A stretch of DNA of 64,000 bases from Candidatus Paracaedibacteraceae bacterium. GTDB lineage: Bacteria > Pseudomonadota > Alphaproteobacteria > Paracaedibacterales > Paracaedibacteraceae. Both the position numbers and the translations under genes were made by a program. Within the stretch, counting starts at the first letter, position 1. Every line of letters begins with the position of its first letter. A model generated the notes under the pieces. It saw nothing but the letters and a program-made list of their open reading frames with translations, had not been told where the DNA came from and searched no databases. The stretch covers positions 62,001 to 126,000 of the forward strand of contig JAHBYI010000001.1 in NCBI GenBank assembly GCA_019636035.1, read 5' to 3'. Below, one piece after another: positions 8,750 to 16,677 of the stretch.

Positions 8750-10834
8750 ATGATTAAAAAATTTTCTAAAAAAAATATCCTACTTTCTCTACACACCACC
8801 AAATTGAGTATAATAACGGCTCTATTCAGCATATCTTTTATAAAGGCTCAGCAAGTCCCCATTCAATTTATCGACCAATTACCCTCAGAAGAGCGTAACA
8901 AAATAACAGACATTGCACACAATCTTTTGAACAATTCAAAAGCTCAAGGGACAGATCTTTATCATTTACTCACCCTTGATGACAGAGACGGAACTCAAAC
9001 AGCAAGTTTAGGTTCATACCAAATCAAAGATCTTCTGGCTCAGAGCGAATTCTTGAGTGAGGAAATCCCGACAACAAGTTTAAATACAAACAATCAAGAC
9101 GATCGATTGGCGTGTATTCTCAATTTACTGGGATTTGGTGGAGCCTATTTCAAAAATCCCGTCGACATCAACAGTGCTTTAAATCAATACTTACCGGAAA
9201 TCTATATTCAAACAGTGCATGGCATTCAGAATGTAATCTTCTTAGATCCATCCTTTACGGATGCTAATTTTGCAGAAAATATTGCTTATTATGATTCTTT
9301 AAGTGGTCTATATCGCTTAATCCCCATCTCTCTCTCAGATCAAAGAAGACATGATCTATTGCTAGAATATGCTTTTTCAGGAAAGGCCGACCCTGAAATA
9401 AAGGTACAAGGTCTCACTAAGCGTGGTCTCGATGGTGTTCGTTTACCCCTCATTGAGTTAATCGGAAAGTTTCTGGCAACAAAGTTAGGCAACCATATCG
9501 GAGGGTCAGAAAAAGTGATTTTTTCCGGATCCGGTTTTTCCGGTGCCATTGCTCAAGAGGCTGCTTATCATTTAAAGCAGGAAAGAAATGAACTTAATCT
9601 GAGTGTATTCACGATGCAGGCAATGCGTTATCTCGCCAAAGATTTTACTAAAGACTATGACAGCGTCGTCGGATGGAAAAATGTTTTTTCAGTGAATACA
9701 AACAGAGATTGGTCAGCAGAACTAAGCTGGCTAAATTATAGAAATGTTTATCTTGATTGTTTGGGACAAAAAATTCGATTAGAACTTCTCTCGCCAACGA
9801 ATAGCTGGTTTACAACAGTGACACAAAGCATTGGTTTCTGGCAAAACCAAGCAACAGGAAACAGCAAAGGTATCCTCTTTAAAAACCAACTGGATTCCCA
9901 AGCTAAATTGACCAGAACATTAACTAAAATCAAAAGAGTTTTAGATCAGCATGATACGTCTCTATCAATCGAAGACAGAGATTTTGCACGTCTTGTTGAA
10001 GTCATGGATTTTTCAGCAAAAACACAAGAAAAAACATCAAGTAATGCCCTGGCAACATTGATCTCAGAGGGATTATTCCTAAAAATATCCAATGGTCGGT
10101 TAGAGCACGATAATTTGGTAAAAATTAGAGATATCTTTACGCCTAAAATAAACCTCCCCTCTTTGGTTAAACTTGCCGACAAAGCAAGCATGGTGTTACC
10201 TGCATCTTATTATGACCCCGTTCATAAGGTGACGATTACGTTAGCATATGCTGTCGGAGATCGATCTGCCCATGACAACTTGGGAAATATCTTAGGTCAA
10301 AAAGATTTTACCCAAGCAGCCGGAGAACAAGGACATCAATTAGGAGCCATCTTAGCAGCCCTTCACGCCAAAACAGGTTGCCTTTGCCATGGTGATTTTC
10401 ATCTGAACAACATTCGCTTTGACCAAGATGGCAATGCCTATGTCATTGATATCGAAACCCTTGCTCATGGTATTATTGATGGTAATCGCCGTGATTTAAA
10501 TGGGTTCAGAGATATCTTAGATCTCATCGCAAAAACAACATCGCATCTGTATAAAAGTAGCACCTATGGTGCTAATAAGGGATGGAGCTTAATAACAACA
10601 ACAAAAGAACCAACAGAAACAGAAAAAGCATTTTCCGTTGGTGTTCTCAAAGGATACATGATCTCCATTGAGCCGGATCTATTAGGACAGATAAAAAAGC
10701 AATATCGCGATTTCCAAGAGCAATATAATTCCGATATTAACAGATACCTCGGCAGCGGTTTCTTCTCAACCTATAGCAGTTCCATTTTTAAGCAAGTCTT
10801 TGAATCCCCGATTATCGAAGAGCTTTTGAAGTAA
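8750..10834 (+). CDS. Exported protein with lipase-like segment and APH-like kinase domain
   Basis: The preferred start is the ATG at 8750, giving 694 residues, because GAGGAG lies 9 bases upstream; an in-frame ATG at 8729 has no such site. A basic N-terminus and hydrophobic segment (residues about 17-34) act as signal peptide or anchor. Residues 256-270 read like an alpha/beta-hydrolase nucleophile elbow, but GHSLGGA is replaced by GSGFSGA, so the expected catalytic Ser is Gly262. Residues about 470-600 resemble aminoglycoside/choline kinase-type phosphotransferases: Brenner motif His547-x-Asp549-x4-Asn554 and metal-binding Asp567 in VIDIE. I know of no established family with this pairing. 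A host-directed enzyme is possible. The gene stands alone; its upstream 211-base gap is shared with the acyl-AMP ligase. Confidence 0.75.
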   Translation: MIKKFSKKNILLSLHTTKLSIITALFSISFIKAQQVPIQFIDQLPSEERNKITDIAHNLLNNSKAQGTDLYHLLTLDDRDGTQTASLGSYQIKDLLAQSEFLSEEIPTTSLNTNNQDDRLACILNLLGFGGAYFKNPVDINSALNQYLPEIYIQTVHGIQNVIFLDPSFTDANFAENIAYYDSLSGLYRLIPISLSDQRRHDLLLEYAFSGKADPEIKVQGLTKRGLDGVRLPLIELIGKFLATKLGNHIGGSEKVIFSGSGFSGAIAQEAAYHLKQERNELNLSVFTMQAMRYLAKDFTKDYDSVVGWKNVFSVNTNRDWSAELSWLNYRNVYLDCLGQKIRLELLSPTNSWFTTVTQSIGFWQNQATGNSKGILFKNQLDSQAKLTRTLTKIKRVLDQHDTSLSIEDRDFARLVEVMDFSAKTQEKTSSNALATLISEGLFLKISNGRLEHDNLVKIRDIFTPKINLPSLVKLADKASMVLPASYYDPVHKVTITLAYAVGDRSAHDNLGNILGQKDFTQAAGEQGHQLGAILAALHAKTGCLCHGDFHLNNIRFDQDGNAYVIDIETLAHGIIDGNRRDLNGFRDILDLIAKTTSHLYKSSTYGANKGWSLITTTKEPTETEKAFSVGVLKGYMISIEPDLLGQIKKQYRDFQEQYNSDINRYLGSGFFSTYSSSIFKQVFESPIIEELLK

Positions 10835-10878
10835 GGTCAAGATAGATTGGGCTATACATTGCAATGTCGCTACGAATC

Positions 10879-11307
10879 TTAATAGAGAACGCTCGCCCTT
10901 ACCTCAAACGCTCTAATCATTCGACTCACAGCCTCTGCAAACACAGGCGTTAGAACAGATTGTAGCAGAGGATTGCTAAACTCAAAATCAATATAAAAAT
11001 CAATTTCAGTGAGTTTGTCATTGATTGGCGTTAAAATCCAATGATTATTCAAATAGGTAAAGGGCCCTGTTAAATATTCAATATCAATCCGATTCGGTCG
11101 AACTAAATGCACTCGGCATTTATAGGGATAGGTTAGGAATTTATACCCGATATCAACATCAGCCGTAAATTGGTGATCCTGGTGATCGTAGACATTAGCT
11201 GATTCCACCCAAGGCAGGAATTCAGGGTACCGTGCAACATCAGCAATGATGTCGAACAATTGCTGAGGCGTATACGGCAATATCTTTTTTTCAGCATGGG
11301 TTGGCAT
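10879..11307 (-). CDS. Coenzyme Q-binding COQ10/RatA family START-like protein
   Basis: This 142-residue protein of the SRPBCC fold begins MPTHAEKKILPYTPQQLFDIIADVARYPEFLPW in pattern, the signature of the COQ10/RatA group (segment given by positions 1-33). Mitochondrial Coq10 binds ubiquinone and helps its use in respiration; the bacterial relatives are often labelled RatA, but the ribosome-toxin role is not general. In alphaproteobacteria a quinone role is the more likely one, which fits the respiratory genes in this window. It follows thrS on the minus strand after a terminator. Confidence 0.88.
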   Translation of the reverse strand: MPTHAEKKILPYTPQQLFDIIADVARYPEFLPWVESANVYDHQDHQFTADVDIGYKFLTYPYKCRVHLVRPNRIDIEYLTGPFTYLNNHWILTPINDKLTEIDFYIDFEFSNPLLQSVLTPVFAEAVSRMIRAFEVRASVLY

Positions 11308-11343
11308 CGATTAGACTACCTTAGTATTTTAAGTATGAACTAA

Positions 11344-11371
11344 ACACCTCTCCCACAAGGGGAGAGGTGTT
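11344..11371. terminator. Intrinsic terminator after thrS
   Basis: ACACCTCTCCC pairs with GGGGAGAGGTGT around an ACAA loop, giving an 11-bp stem. It begins within a few bases of the thrS stop codon. T runs are stronger on the plus strand (TTTTTT) than on the minus (TTTAG), so it may also shield against plus-strand readthrough. Confidence 0.75.
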
Positions 11372-11373
11372 TT

Positions 11374-13281
11374 TTACGGTTCTTGTGATTCGTCCAACAC
11401 CATCTTAAGAGCATCTGCCACTGACAGAACGTGCTGTTCCTGAGTCCCCAATCGACGGATTGCTACAGTTCCTTCGTCTGCTTCGCGTTTACCGGCAACA
11501 AAGATCAACGGTACTTTCTTAACAGAATGCTCACGAACCTTATAGTTGATCTTTTCATTGCGTGTATCAAGTATGGCGCGAATCCCCTGCTCTTTTAGTT
11601 GGTCAACAACCTGTTGGGCATAGGCATCAGCCTCGGACGTAATGGTTGCAACACAGACCTGAACAGGAGACAACCACAAAGGGAATTTACCGGCATGGTG
11701 TTCAATCAAAATTCCGATGAATCGCTCAAAAGATCCCAAAATCGCACGATGCAACATGACAGGGCGATGTTTTTTACCATCTTCGGCCACATAGGACGCA
11801 TCAAGGCGATCCGGCAAAACAAAGTCAGCCTGCAATGTACCACATTGCCAATCGCGACCGATCGCATCCCGCAAAACAAACTCTAGTTTTGGGCCATAGA
11901 ACGCCCCTTCTCCAGGGTTCAAGGTAAAATCAAGCTCTGAGGCAATGGCCGCTTCTTTCAAGGCAGCCTCGGCCTGATCCCAAATTTCATCAGATCCTGC
12001 ACGCTTTTCCGGACGATCAGAAAACTTAATCCGAATATCATCAAAGCCCAAGGCACTATAAACTTCCTTTAAGAAATCACAGAATAGCTTTGTTTCACTC
12101 ACAATTTGTTCCGGGGTACAGAAAATATGAGCATCATCCTGCGTAAAAGCACGCACACGCATAATCCCATGTAAGGCACCTGACGGCTCATTACGATGGC
12201 ATGAGCCAAACTCCGCCATACGCAACGGCAAATCACGATAGCTCTTGATTCCCTGCTTAAAGATCTGAATATGACACGGACAATTCATAGGTTTAACCGC
12301 CATCATCTTATCTTCAGACTCAACGATGAACATGTTTTCACGGAATTTATCCCAATGACCTGAGGCCTCCCAGAAACTAGAATCCAAAATCTGAGGGGTT
12401 TTTACCTCAACATAATCACGTTTATCCAAACGCTTGCGCATAAAATTCTCAAGCAAACGATAGACCGTCCAACCATTGGGATGCCAGAATACAGACCCTG
12501 GTGCTTCCTCTTGTAGATGGAACAAATCCAACTCATTCCCCAATCGGCGATGGTCACGCTTTTCAGCTTCTTCGAGTTGAAGCAAATAATCTTTGAGTTG
12601 CTGTTCTGTCGCCCATGCCGTTCCATAAATCCGCTGCAATCGTTCATTACGATGATCACCACGCCAATAGGATCCGGCCACAGACATTAACTTAAACGCT
12701 TTGCCTAAACGACCGGTTGATGGCAAATGAGGGCCTCGGCACAAGTCAATAAAATCGCCTTGGCGGTAGAAACTAATAACCTGACCTGCCGGAATATCAC
12801 TGATAATTTCTGCTTTGAATTTCTCGCCGATGCTCTCAAAGAATTTAATGGCTTCTTCGCGGGGCATTTCTGTACGAACGATTGCCTCATCTCGTTTGAC
12901 GATTTCGTGCATTCGTTCTTCGAGTTTAATCAAATCATCCGGTGTAAACGGTTGTTCACGATAAAAGTCATAATAAAATCCATTCTCAATGGCAGGGCCA
13001 ATCGTCACCTGTAAGTCAGGGTACAGTTCCTTAGCAGCCTCAGCCAACACATGCGCTGCATCGTGACGTAAAAGTTCAAGCGCATCGGGGTCATTCCTGC
13101 GAACAATCTCAATCACAGAACCATTCGGAACAGACGATGTCAAATCCAGCATCTCGCCATCAACTTTGATTGCCACAGCATCTTTTGCTAATGATGTTGA
13201 GATACTTGTTGCAATTTCTAAGCCATTTTGAGGTGAGCTAAATTCACGGACACTGCCGTCTTTTAATTTTATTGCAAACAT
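11374..13281 (-). CDS. thrS: Threonyl-tRNA synthetase
   Basis: This 635-residue protein has the full bacterial architecture. It has an N-terminal TGS domain (about 1-60), the editing domain with [12 protein letters not shown] and YWRGD motifs, the class II catalytic core and a C-terminal anticodon-binding domain. Motif 2 is seen as [20 protein letters not shown], and the zinc ligands include the Cys in [10 protein letters not shown] and the His in DDAHIF. It charges tRNA-Thr in the cytoplasm. The start codon is preceded by a 105-base gap with a hairpin and a TATACTAGTATA palindrome, but nothing resembling a T-box. It appears to be its own transcription unit. Confidence 0.98.
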   Translation of the reverse strand: MFAIKLKDGSVREFSSPQNGLEIATSISTSLAKDAVAIKVDGEMLDLTSSVPNGSVIEIVRRNDPDALELLRHDAAHVLAEAAKELYPDLQVTIGPAIENGFYYDFYREQPFTPDDLIKLEERMHEIVKRDEAIVRTEMPREEAIKFFESIGEKFKAEIISDIPAGQVISFYRQGDFIDLCRGPHLPSTGRLGKAFKLMSVAGSYWRGDHRNERLQRIYGTAWATEQQLKDYLLQLEEAEKRDHRRLGNELDLFHLQEEAPGSVFWHPNGWTVYRLLENFMRKRLDKRDYVEVKTPQILDSSFWEASGHWDKFRENMFIVESEDKMMAVKPMNCPCHIQIFKQGIKSYRDLPLRMAEFGSCHRNEPSGALHGIMRVRAFTQDDAHIFCTPEQIVSETKLFCDFLKEVYSALGFDDIRIKFSDRPEKRAGSDEIWDQAEAALKEAAIASELDFTLNPGEGAFYGPKLEFVLRDAIGRDWQCGTLQADFVLPDRLDASYVAEDGKKHRPVMLHRAILGSFERFIGILIEHHAGKFPLWLSPVQVCVATITSEADAYAQQVVDQLKEQGIRAILDTRNEKINYKVREHSVKKVPLIFVAGKREADEGTVAIRRLGTQEQHVLSVADALKMVLDESQEP

Positions 13282-13300
13282 TGTCTATTCCTACACATAA

Positions 13301-13331
13301 AAGAACCACCCTTCCCACCAAAGGAAAGGTT
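13301..13331 (-). terminator. Possible terminator between regA and thrS
   Basis: On the minus strand AACCTTTCC pairs with GGAAGGGT (one G-U pair) around a 7-base loop, extended by a GGTT flank and followed by the U-rich stretch CTTTTAT. It lies about 55 bases after the regA stop and before thrS. Confidence 0.45.
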
Positions 13332-13386
13332 ATACTAGTATATATACCGTAGACTCAATTTTGTTGCAAGGACGAGTGAAAAAACC

Positions 13387-13917
13387 TTATCCGCGGGGTG
13401 CATGTTTTGCAAGGATTCTCTGAAGCGTCCGCCGATGCATTTTAAGACGACGAGCCGTTTCTGATACATTGTTCCCGCATTCGGAAAACACCCGTTGAAT
13501 ATGTTCCCACTTAACGCGATCGGGCGACATTAGGTCATCAGATAATGAGACATCCGCACCCTTGTTTTGCTTTAGGGCATTATCAATCAAATCAGCATCG
13601 GCAGGTTTCGTCAGATAATCAACCGCTCCGTGCTTAATCGCAGCAACGGCTGTTGCAATATTCCCATATCCGGTCAACATCACGATTCTGGCGTTTTGAT
13701 TAGCAGATTTAATACCATCGACTAAATCCAAGCCATACCCGTCACCCAATTTCATATCGACAACGGCATAATCAAACGATTGATCTGCCAAGACAATACG
13801 CGCTTCATCCAAACTGCCTGCCAGCGTTACCGTATAGCCACGACGCCCCATAACACGCCCCAGTTGTTCACGCAAAGGTAGATCATCATCAACAATTAAA
13901 AGACTGTGATTTTGCAT
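13387..13917 (-). CDS. regA: RegA/ActR/PrrA-type response regulator
   Basis: This 176-residue regulator has a receiver domain (about 5-120) and a C-terminal Fis-type helix-turn-helix (about 130-175). The receiver shows the acidic pair in IVDDD, the phosphoacceptor Asp in VVDMKLGDG, and Lys in YLTKP. The DNA-binding end NNVSETARRLKMHRRTLQRIL is nearly invariant in the RegA family. RegA controls respiratory and other redox-linked genes in alphaproteobacteria, including terminal oxidases, so the ctaC-ctaD pair in this window is a plausible target. It follows regB by 2 bases and is co-transcribed with it. Confidence 0.95.
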   Translation of the reverse strand: MQNHSLLIVDDDLPLREQLGRVMGRRGYTVTLAGSLDEARIVLADQSFDYAVVDMKLGDGYGLDLVDGIKSANQNARIVMLTGYGNIATAVAAIKHGAVDYLTKPADADLIDNALKQNKGADVSLSDDLMSPDRVKWEHIQRVFSECGNNVSETARRLKMHRRTLQRILAKHAPRG

Positions 13918-13919
13918 AA

Positions 13920-15140
13920 TTATGCCTCCTTTTCACCTTTGAGGTGGATCTCACAGACTGCACCGCAATCGTTATAAAAGTACACCATAGCTCCGTATTT
14001 TTCCAACAATCTCTGTGCGATAAAAAGTCCCAATCCCATATGAACCTCATTTTCATCGGGCAATCGACCAGAAACATAAGGCTGACCAATACGGTCAAGG
14101 ATATCTTCAGGATAGCCGAAACCATCATCGCGAATCTGAATTTGATGGTCAGAAATAATAATCGTTACCTTATTCTTTGCGAACTGAATCGCATTATTAA
14201 TGACATTCATCAGGGCATGGGTAAATTCAGCGGTAAGCTTGATCTGTTGCCCTTGTCCTTGGATGTTGATTTGTTTCTTCTGGCTATGAGTACAACGTTG
14301 AACAATAACATCCATTGCTACCTCGAGGGGTAATTCTTGGCACGGTGCTGCATGTTCCTTAGAAAAATTAAGAGATAAATCATGCAGGATATCACGGCAA
14401 CGCATTGCTTCTTGTGATAGCAAATCAATATCAGGTTTAAACTCATCTTTGATTTGGTTTTGTAGCTCTTTTACCACGACCATAATTGTTGTCAAGGGCG
14501 ACCCTAGCTCGTGGGCGGCCGCCGCAGCAAGCCCCCCTAGAGAAGCCAGTTTTTGCTCACGCAACAAAGCCAATTCTGTTGCTTGCAACGCTTGTTCCAT
14601 TTTATGGCGATCCGCTGATAATCGACTGAGGTAAAGGGCTATAAAAACCATACTGATCCACAACGCAAACAAGACAGCAAGCCTCAAATACTCAGGTAAA
14701 TGCAATCCCATCTGAAACCACGGTAACTCAAAAGGCGAAATATAAAGCACACCACTCCACAATAAGCCGGCTGCCGTCACTAAAACCGCTTGCCGCAAAG
14801 GAAGAAAGCTTGCTGCGACCACCACAGGGGCTAACATCATGACAACAAAAGGGTTGTTCAACCCGCCCGTCACAAATAAAAGAGCCCCTAACTGCCCCAA
14901 GTCATAGATTAAATAAATACGCGCATGCTGTGACGGAATATTCAGGCGACGTTTATAGGAAATTGTCAGAATCAGGTTGACAATCGTAGACAAACCAATA
15001 ATCGACCAAGCAAGCTGACGCGGGTAAATCATGTGAAAGTAAAAATCCACAATCAATAACGTAGTCGTCTGCCCCAATAAGGCAACCCATCTGAGATTGA
15101 CTAACGTTGAAAACGGAATGAGGGATGTGAATGGTGACAT
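13920..15140 (-). CDS. regB: RegB/ActS/PrrB-type redox sensor histidine kinase
   Basis: This 406-residue kinase has six membrane helices in the first 175 residues, then a dimerisation/phosphorylation domain and a HATPase. Three diagnostic features are intact: the quinone-sensing loop GGLNNPF, the H-box AAAHELGSPLTTI, and a Cys in AMRCRDIL that corresponds to the redox-active Cys of Rhodobacter RegB. The catalytic end has DDGFGYPED and GLGLFIAQRLLE. The protein therefore should sense the ubiquinone pool or redox state and phosphorylate RegA. It diverges from the Sco gene, a layout that echoes the regB/senC/regA locus of purple bacteria. Confidence 0.95.
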   Translation of the reverse strand: MSPFTSLIPFSTLVNLRWVALLGQTTTLLIVDFYFHMIYPRQLAWSIIGLSTIVNLILTISYKRRLNIPSQHARIYLIYDLGQLGALLFVTGGLNNPFVVMMLAPVVVAASFLPLRQAVLVTAAGLLWSGVLYISPFELPWFQMGLHLPEYLRLAVLFALWISMVFIALYLSRLSADRHKMEQALQATELALLREQKLASLGGLAAAAAHELGSPLTTIMVVVKELQNQIKDEFKPDIDLLSQEAMRCRDILHDLSLNFSKEHAAPCQELPLEVAMDVIVQRCTHSQKKQINIQGQGQQIKLTAEFTHALMNVINNAIQFAKNKVTIIISDHQIQIRDDGFGYPEDILDRIGQPYVSGRLPDENEVHMGLGLFIAQRLLEKYGAMVYFYNDCGAVCEIHLKGEKEA

Positions 15141-15200
15141 TCAAAAACCTTTGTGCTAAAACTCATACTTAAGGATACACAAAACCATAAGACTTTCACC

Positions 15201-15851
15201 ATGAATTTACGACTTTTACGACTAACACTCACGGGGCTAGCAATCGGATCATTGATATTCGGAGGGGCTGCTTATTATATCAGCGGAAAATCGATCAATT
15301 TCAATCAAGATCAACAAACAGCACTACCAACCCTAGGTGGAGATTTTTCACTGGTTGATCAACATGGAAAAACACGAACAGACGCCGAGTTCCGCGGTAA
15401 ATACATGCTTGTTTATTTTGGCTACACTTTTTGCCCGGACATCTGCCCGTTGGGATTGCGCAACATCAGTTCAGCCATTGACCTTTTAGGACGAGATAAA
15501 GACCAAGTTGCCCCGCTTTTCATTACGATCGACCCGGAACGAGATACAGTTGAATCCTTGAATTCCTACGCCTCAACCATTCACTCGTCTTTTATCTTAC
15601 TCACAGGATCGCAACAAGAGATTGATACGGCAACCAAGGCTTATAATGTCTATGCTGCCAAAGCTCGCCCCGATGGTACTGTTGCCGAATACCTGATGGA
15701 TCACAGCTCTTTAGTCTATTTAATGGATCGCGATGGGAAATTGGTTGATTTTTTTGCCCATACCGAAGAACCACAGAAAATTGCAGATCGCATTTCACGA
15801 TTCCTAATTCAAGATATGAAGAAATCATCCATCAAAAGACACCATAAGTAA
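15201..15851 (+). CDS. SCO1/SenC/PrrC-type copper chaperone
   Basis: The ATG at 15201 is preferred over an in-frame GTG at 15153, because it places the membrane anchor (LLRLTLTGLAIGSLIFGGAAYYI) at the N-terminus; this gives 216 residues. The thioredoxin-like domain carries the copper motif CPDIC in YTFCPDICPLGL and the distal His in MDHSSLVYL. Sco proteins deliver copper to the CuA site of cytochrome oxidase subunit II, so ctaC in this window is its natural client. It diverges from regB across about 60 bases and leads a short operon with the two exported proteins that follow. Confidence 0.93.
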   Translation: MNLRLLRLTLTGLAIGSLIFGGAAYYISGKSINFNQDQQTALPTLGGDFSLVDQHGKTRTDAEFRGKYMLVYFGYTFCPDICPLGLRNISSAIDLLGRDKDQVAPLFITIDPERDTVESLNSYASTIHSSFILLTGSQQEIDTATKAYNVYAAKARPDGTVAEYLMDHSSLVYLMDRDGKLVDFFAHTEEPQKIADRISRFLIQDMKKSSIKRHHK

Positions 15852-15858
15852 ATCAATC

Positions 15859-16677
15859 ATGATCCGCTTTATCTTTATCTTTTTATCTTTGCTATGCTTA
15901 ACAAATGCCGGTCAGGATCTCCATGCTTATGTTGAGGAAAATCTTCCCCGTCAGGGGCATGTGCGCCAAATCGACCGGAACGGTCAAAAGTATTGGATTA
16001 AAATGGCCGATCCTAGTAAAGGATGGCTTTCCTGTTTTGGTAAAAAGATAGGATCATGGTTTGCTCCCGACGTTGTCCTGATACCAACCGTTGATTGTGG
16101 TGCCGACCTTTTAACAACCGAAGCAGACCGTCTGAAAGAATGCGAAAAAAAACAAGGGAATTGTAGTCGACTAATTTTACAGGATAAAAATTGGCTCTTA
16201 CTATCCGATGTTGGTGCTAATTTGGAGACCGTCGTTCGATATACACCGATCGATCAACGCTCAGCCCTTATCATTAAAGGTTTGCAGGCCATCAACACGC
16301 TCCATCAAAAAGGTATTGTCCAAGGACGAGCCAGCCTTAAAGATTTAACACAAACAAGCTCCGGTGATATCTATTTTATCGATCTGGCTGAAAATCCTGA
16401 GCGTTCCATGTCTTTTGAGGAAGCATGCGCACGCGATTACATCAATTATTTCATGACCGCCCTCCCCTTTATTCCGGAAGAATACGAACAGGAATTTACG
16501 CAAGAGTATTGGGCTCAGATTCCACAAACGGTTATCCCTGTGATCAACCGTACCCTAGATAAAGTTTCTTGGCTCGGGACTATTGCCAATTGGATCGATG
16601 CTTTCTCGGGTCGCGATATCCGCAAATTTGCCCGAGCTTATCGAGTCTTAAACACCCAGAGGAATTTATCTCGATAA
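15859..16677 (+). CDS. Exported kinase-like (BUD32/WaaP-like fold) protein
   Basis: This 272-residue protein has a clear signal peptide (residues 1-17). The body resembles small atypical kinases. A candidate ATP lysine is Lys48 in YWIK and a candidate helix-C Glu is Glu88. The segment LHQKGIVQGRASLKDL (148-163) has the catalytic-loop pattern with Asp162, and Asp175 lies in YFIDLAEN at the DFG position. The usual loop His is Gln155, so activity is uncertain. The HGR-A-L-KD pattern recalls BUD32-like and lipopolysaccharide kinase-like families. It begins 7 bases after the Sco gene and its stop overlaps the next start (TAATG), so it is translationally coupled to the F-box gene. Confidence 0.65.
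   Translation: MIRFIFIFLSLLCLTNAGQDLHAYVEENLPRQGHVRQIDRNGQKYWIKMADPSKGWLSCFGKKIGSWFAPDVVLIPTVDCGADLLTTEADRLKECEKKQGNCSRLILQDKNWLLLSDVGANLETVVRYTPIDQRSALIIKGLQAINTLHQKGIVQGRASLKDLTQTSSGDIYFIDLAENPERSMSFEEACARDYINYFMTALPFIPEEYEQEFTQEYWAQIPQTVIPVINRTLDKVSWLGTIANWIDAFSGRDIRKFARAYRVLNTQRNLSR

Noticed and set aside
10879-11307. RatA toxin of a toxin-antitoxin pair
   Set aside because: No partner antitoxin gene such as RatB is adjacent, and the family in Alphaproteobacteria is better explained by coenzyme Q binding.
13282-13386. Possible T-box or other tRNA-sensing leader before thrS
   Set aside because: The gap is only 105 bases, with one hairpin and an ATACTAGTAT palindrome. No T-box sequence or specifier structure is seen, and such leaders are not expected in Alphaproteobacteria.
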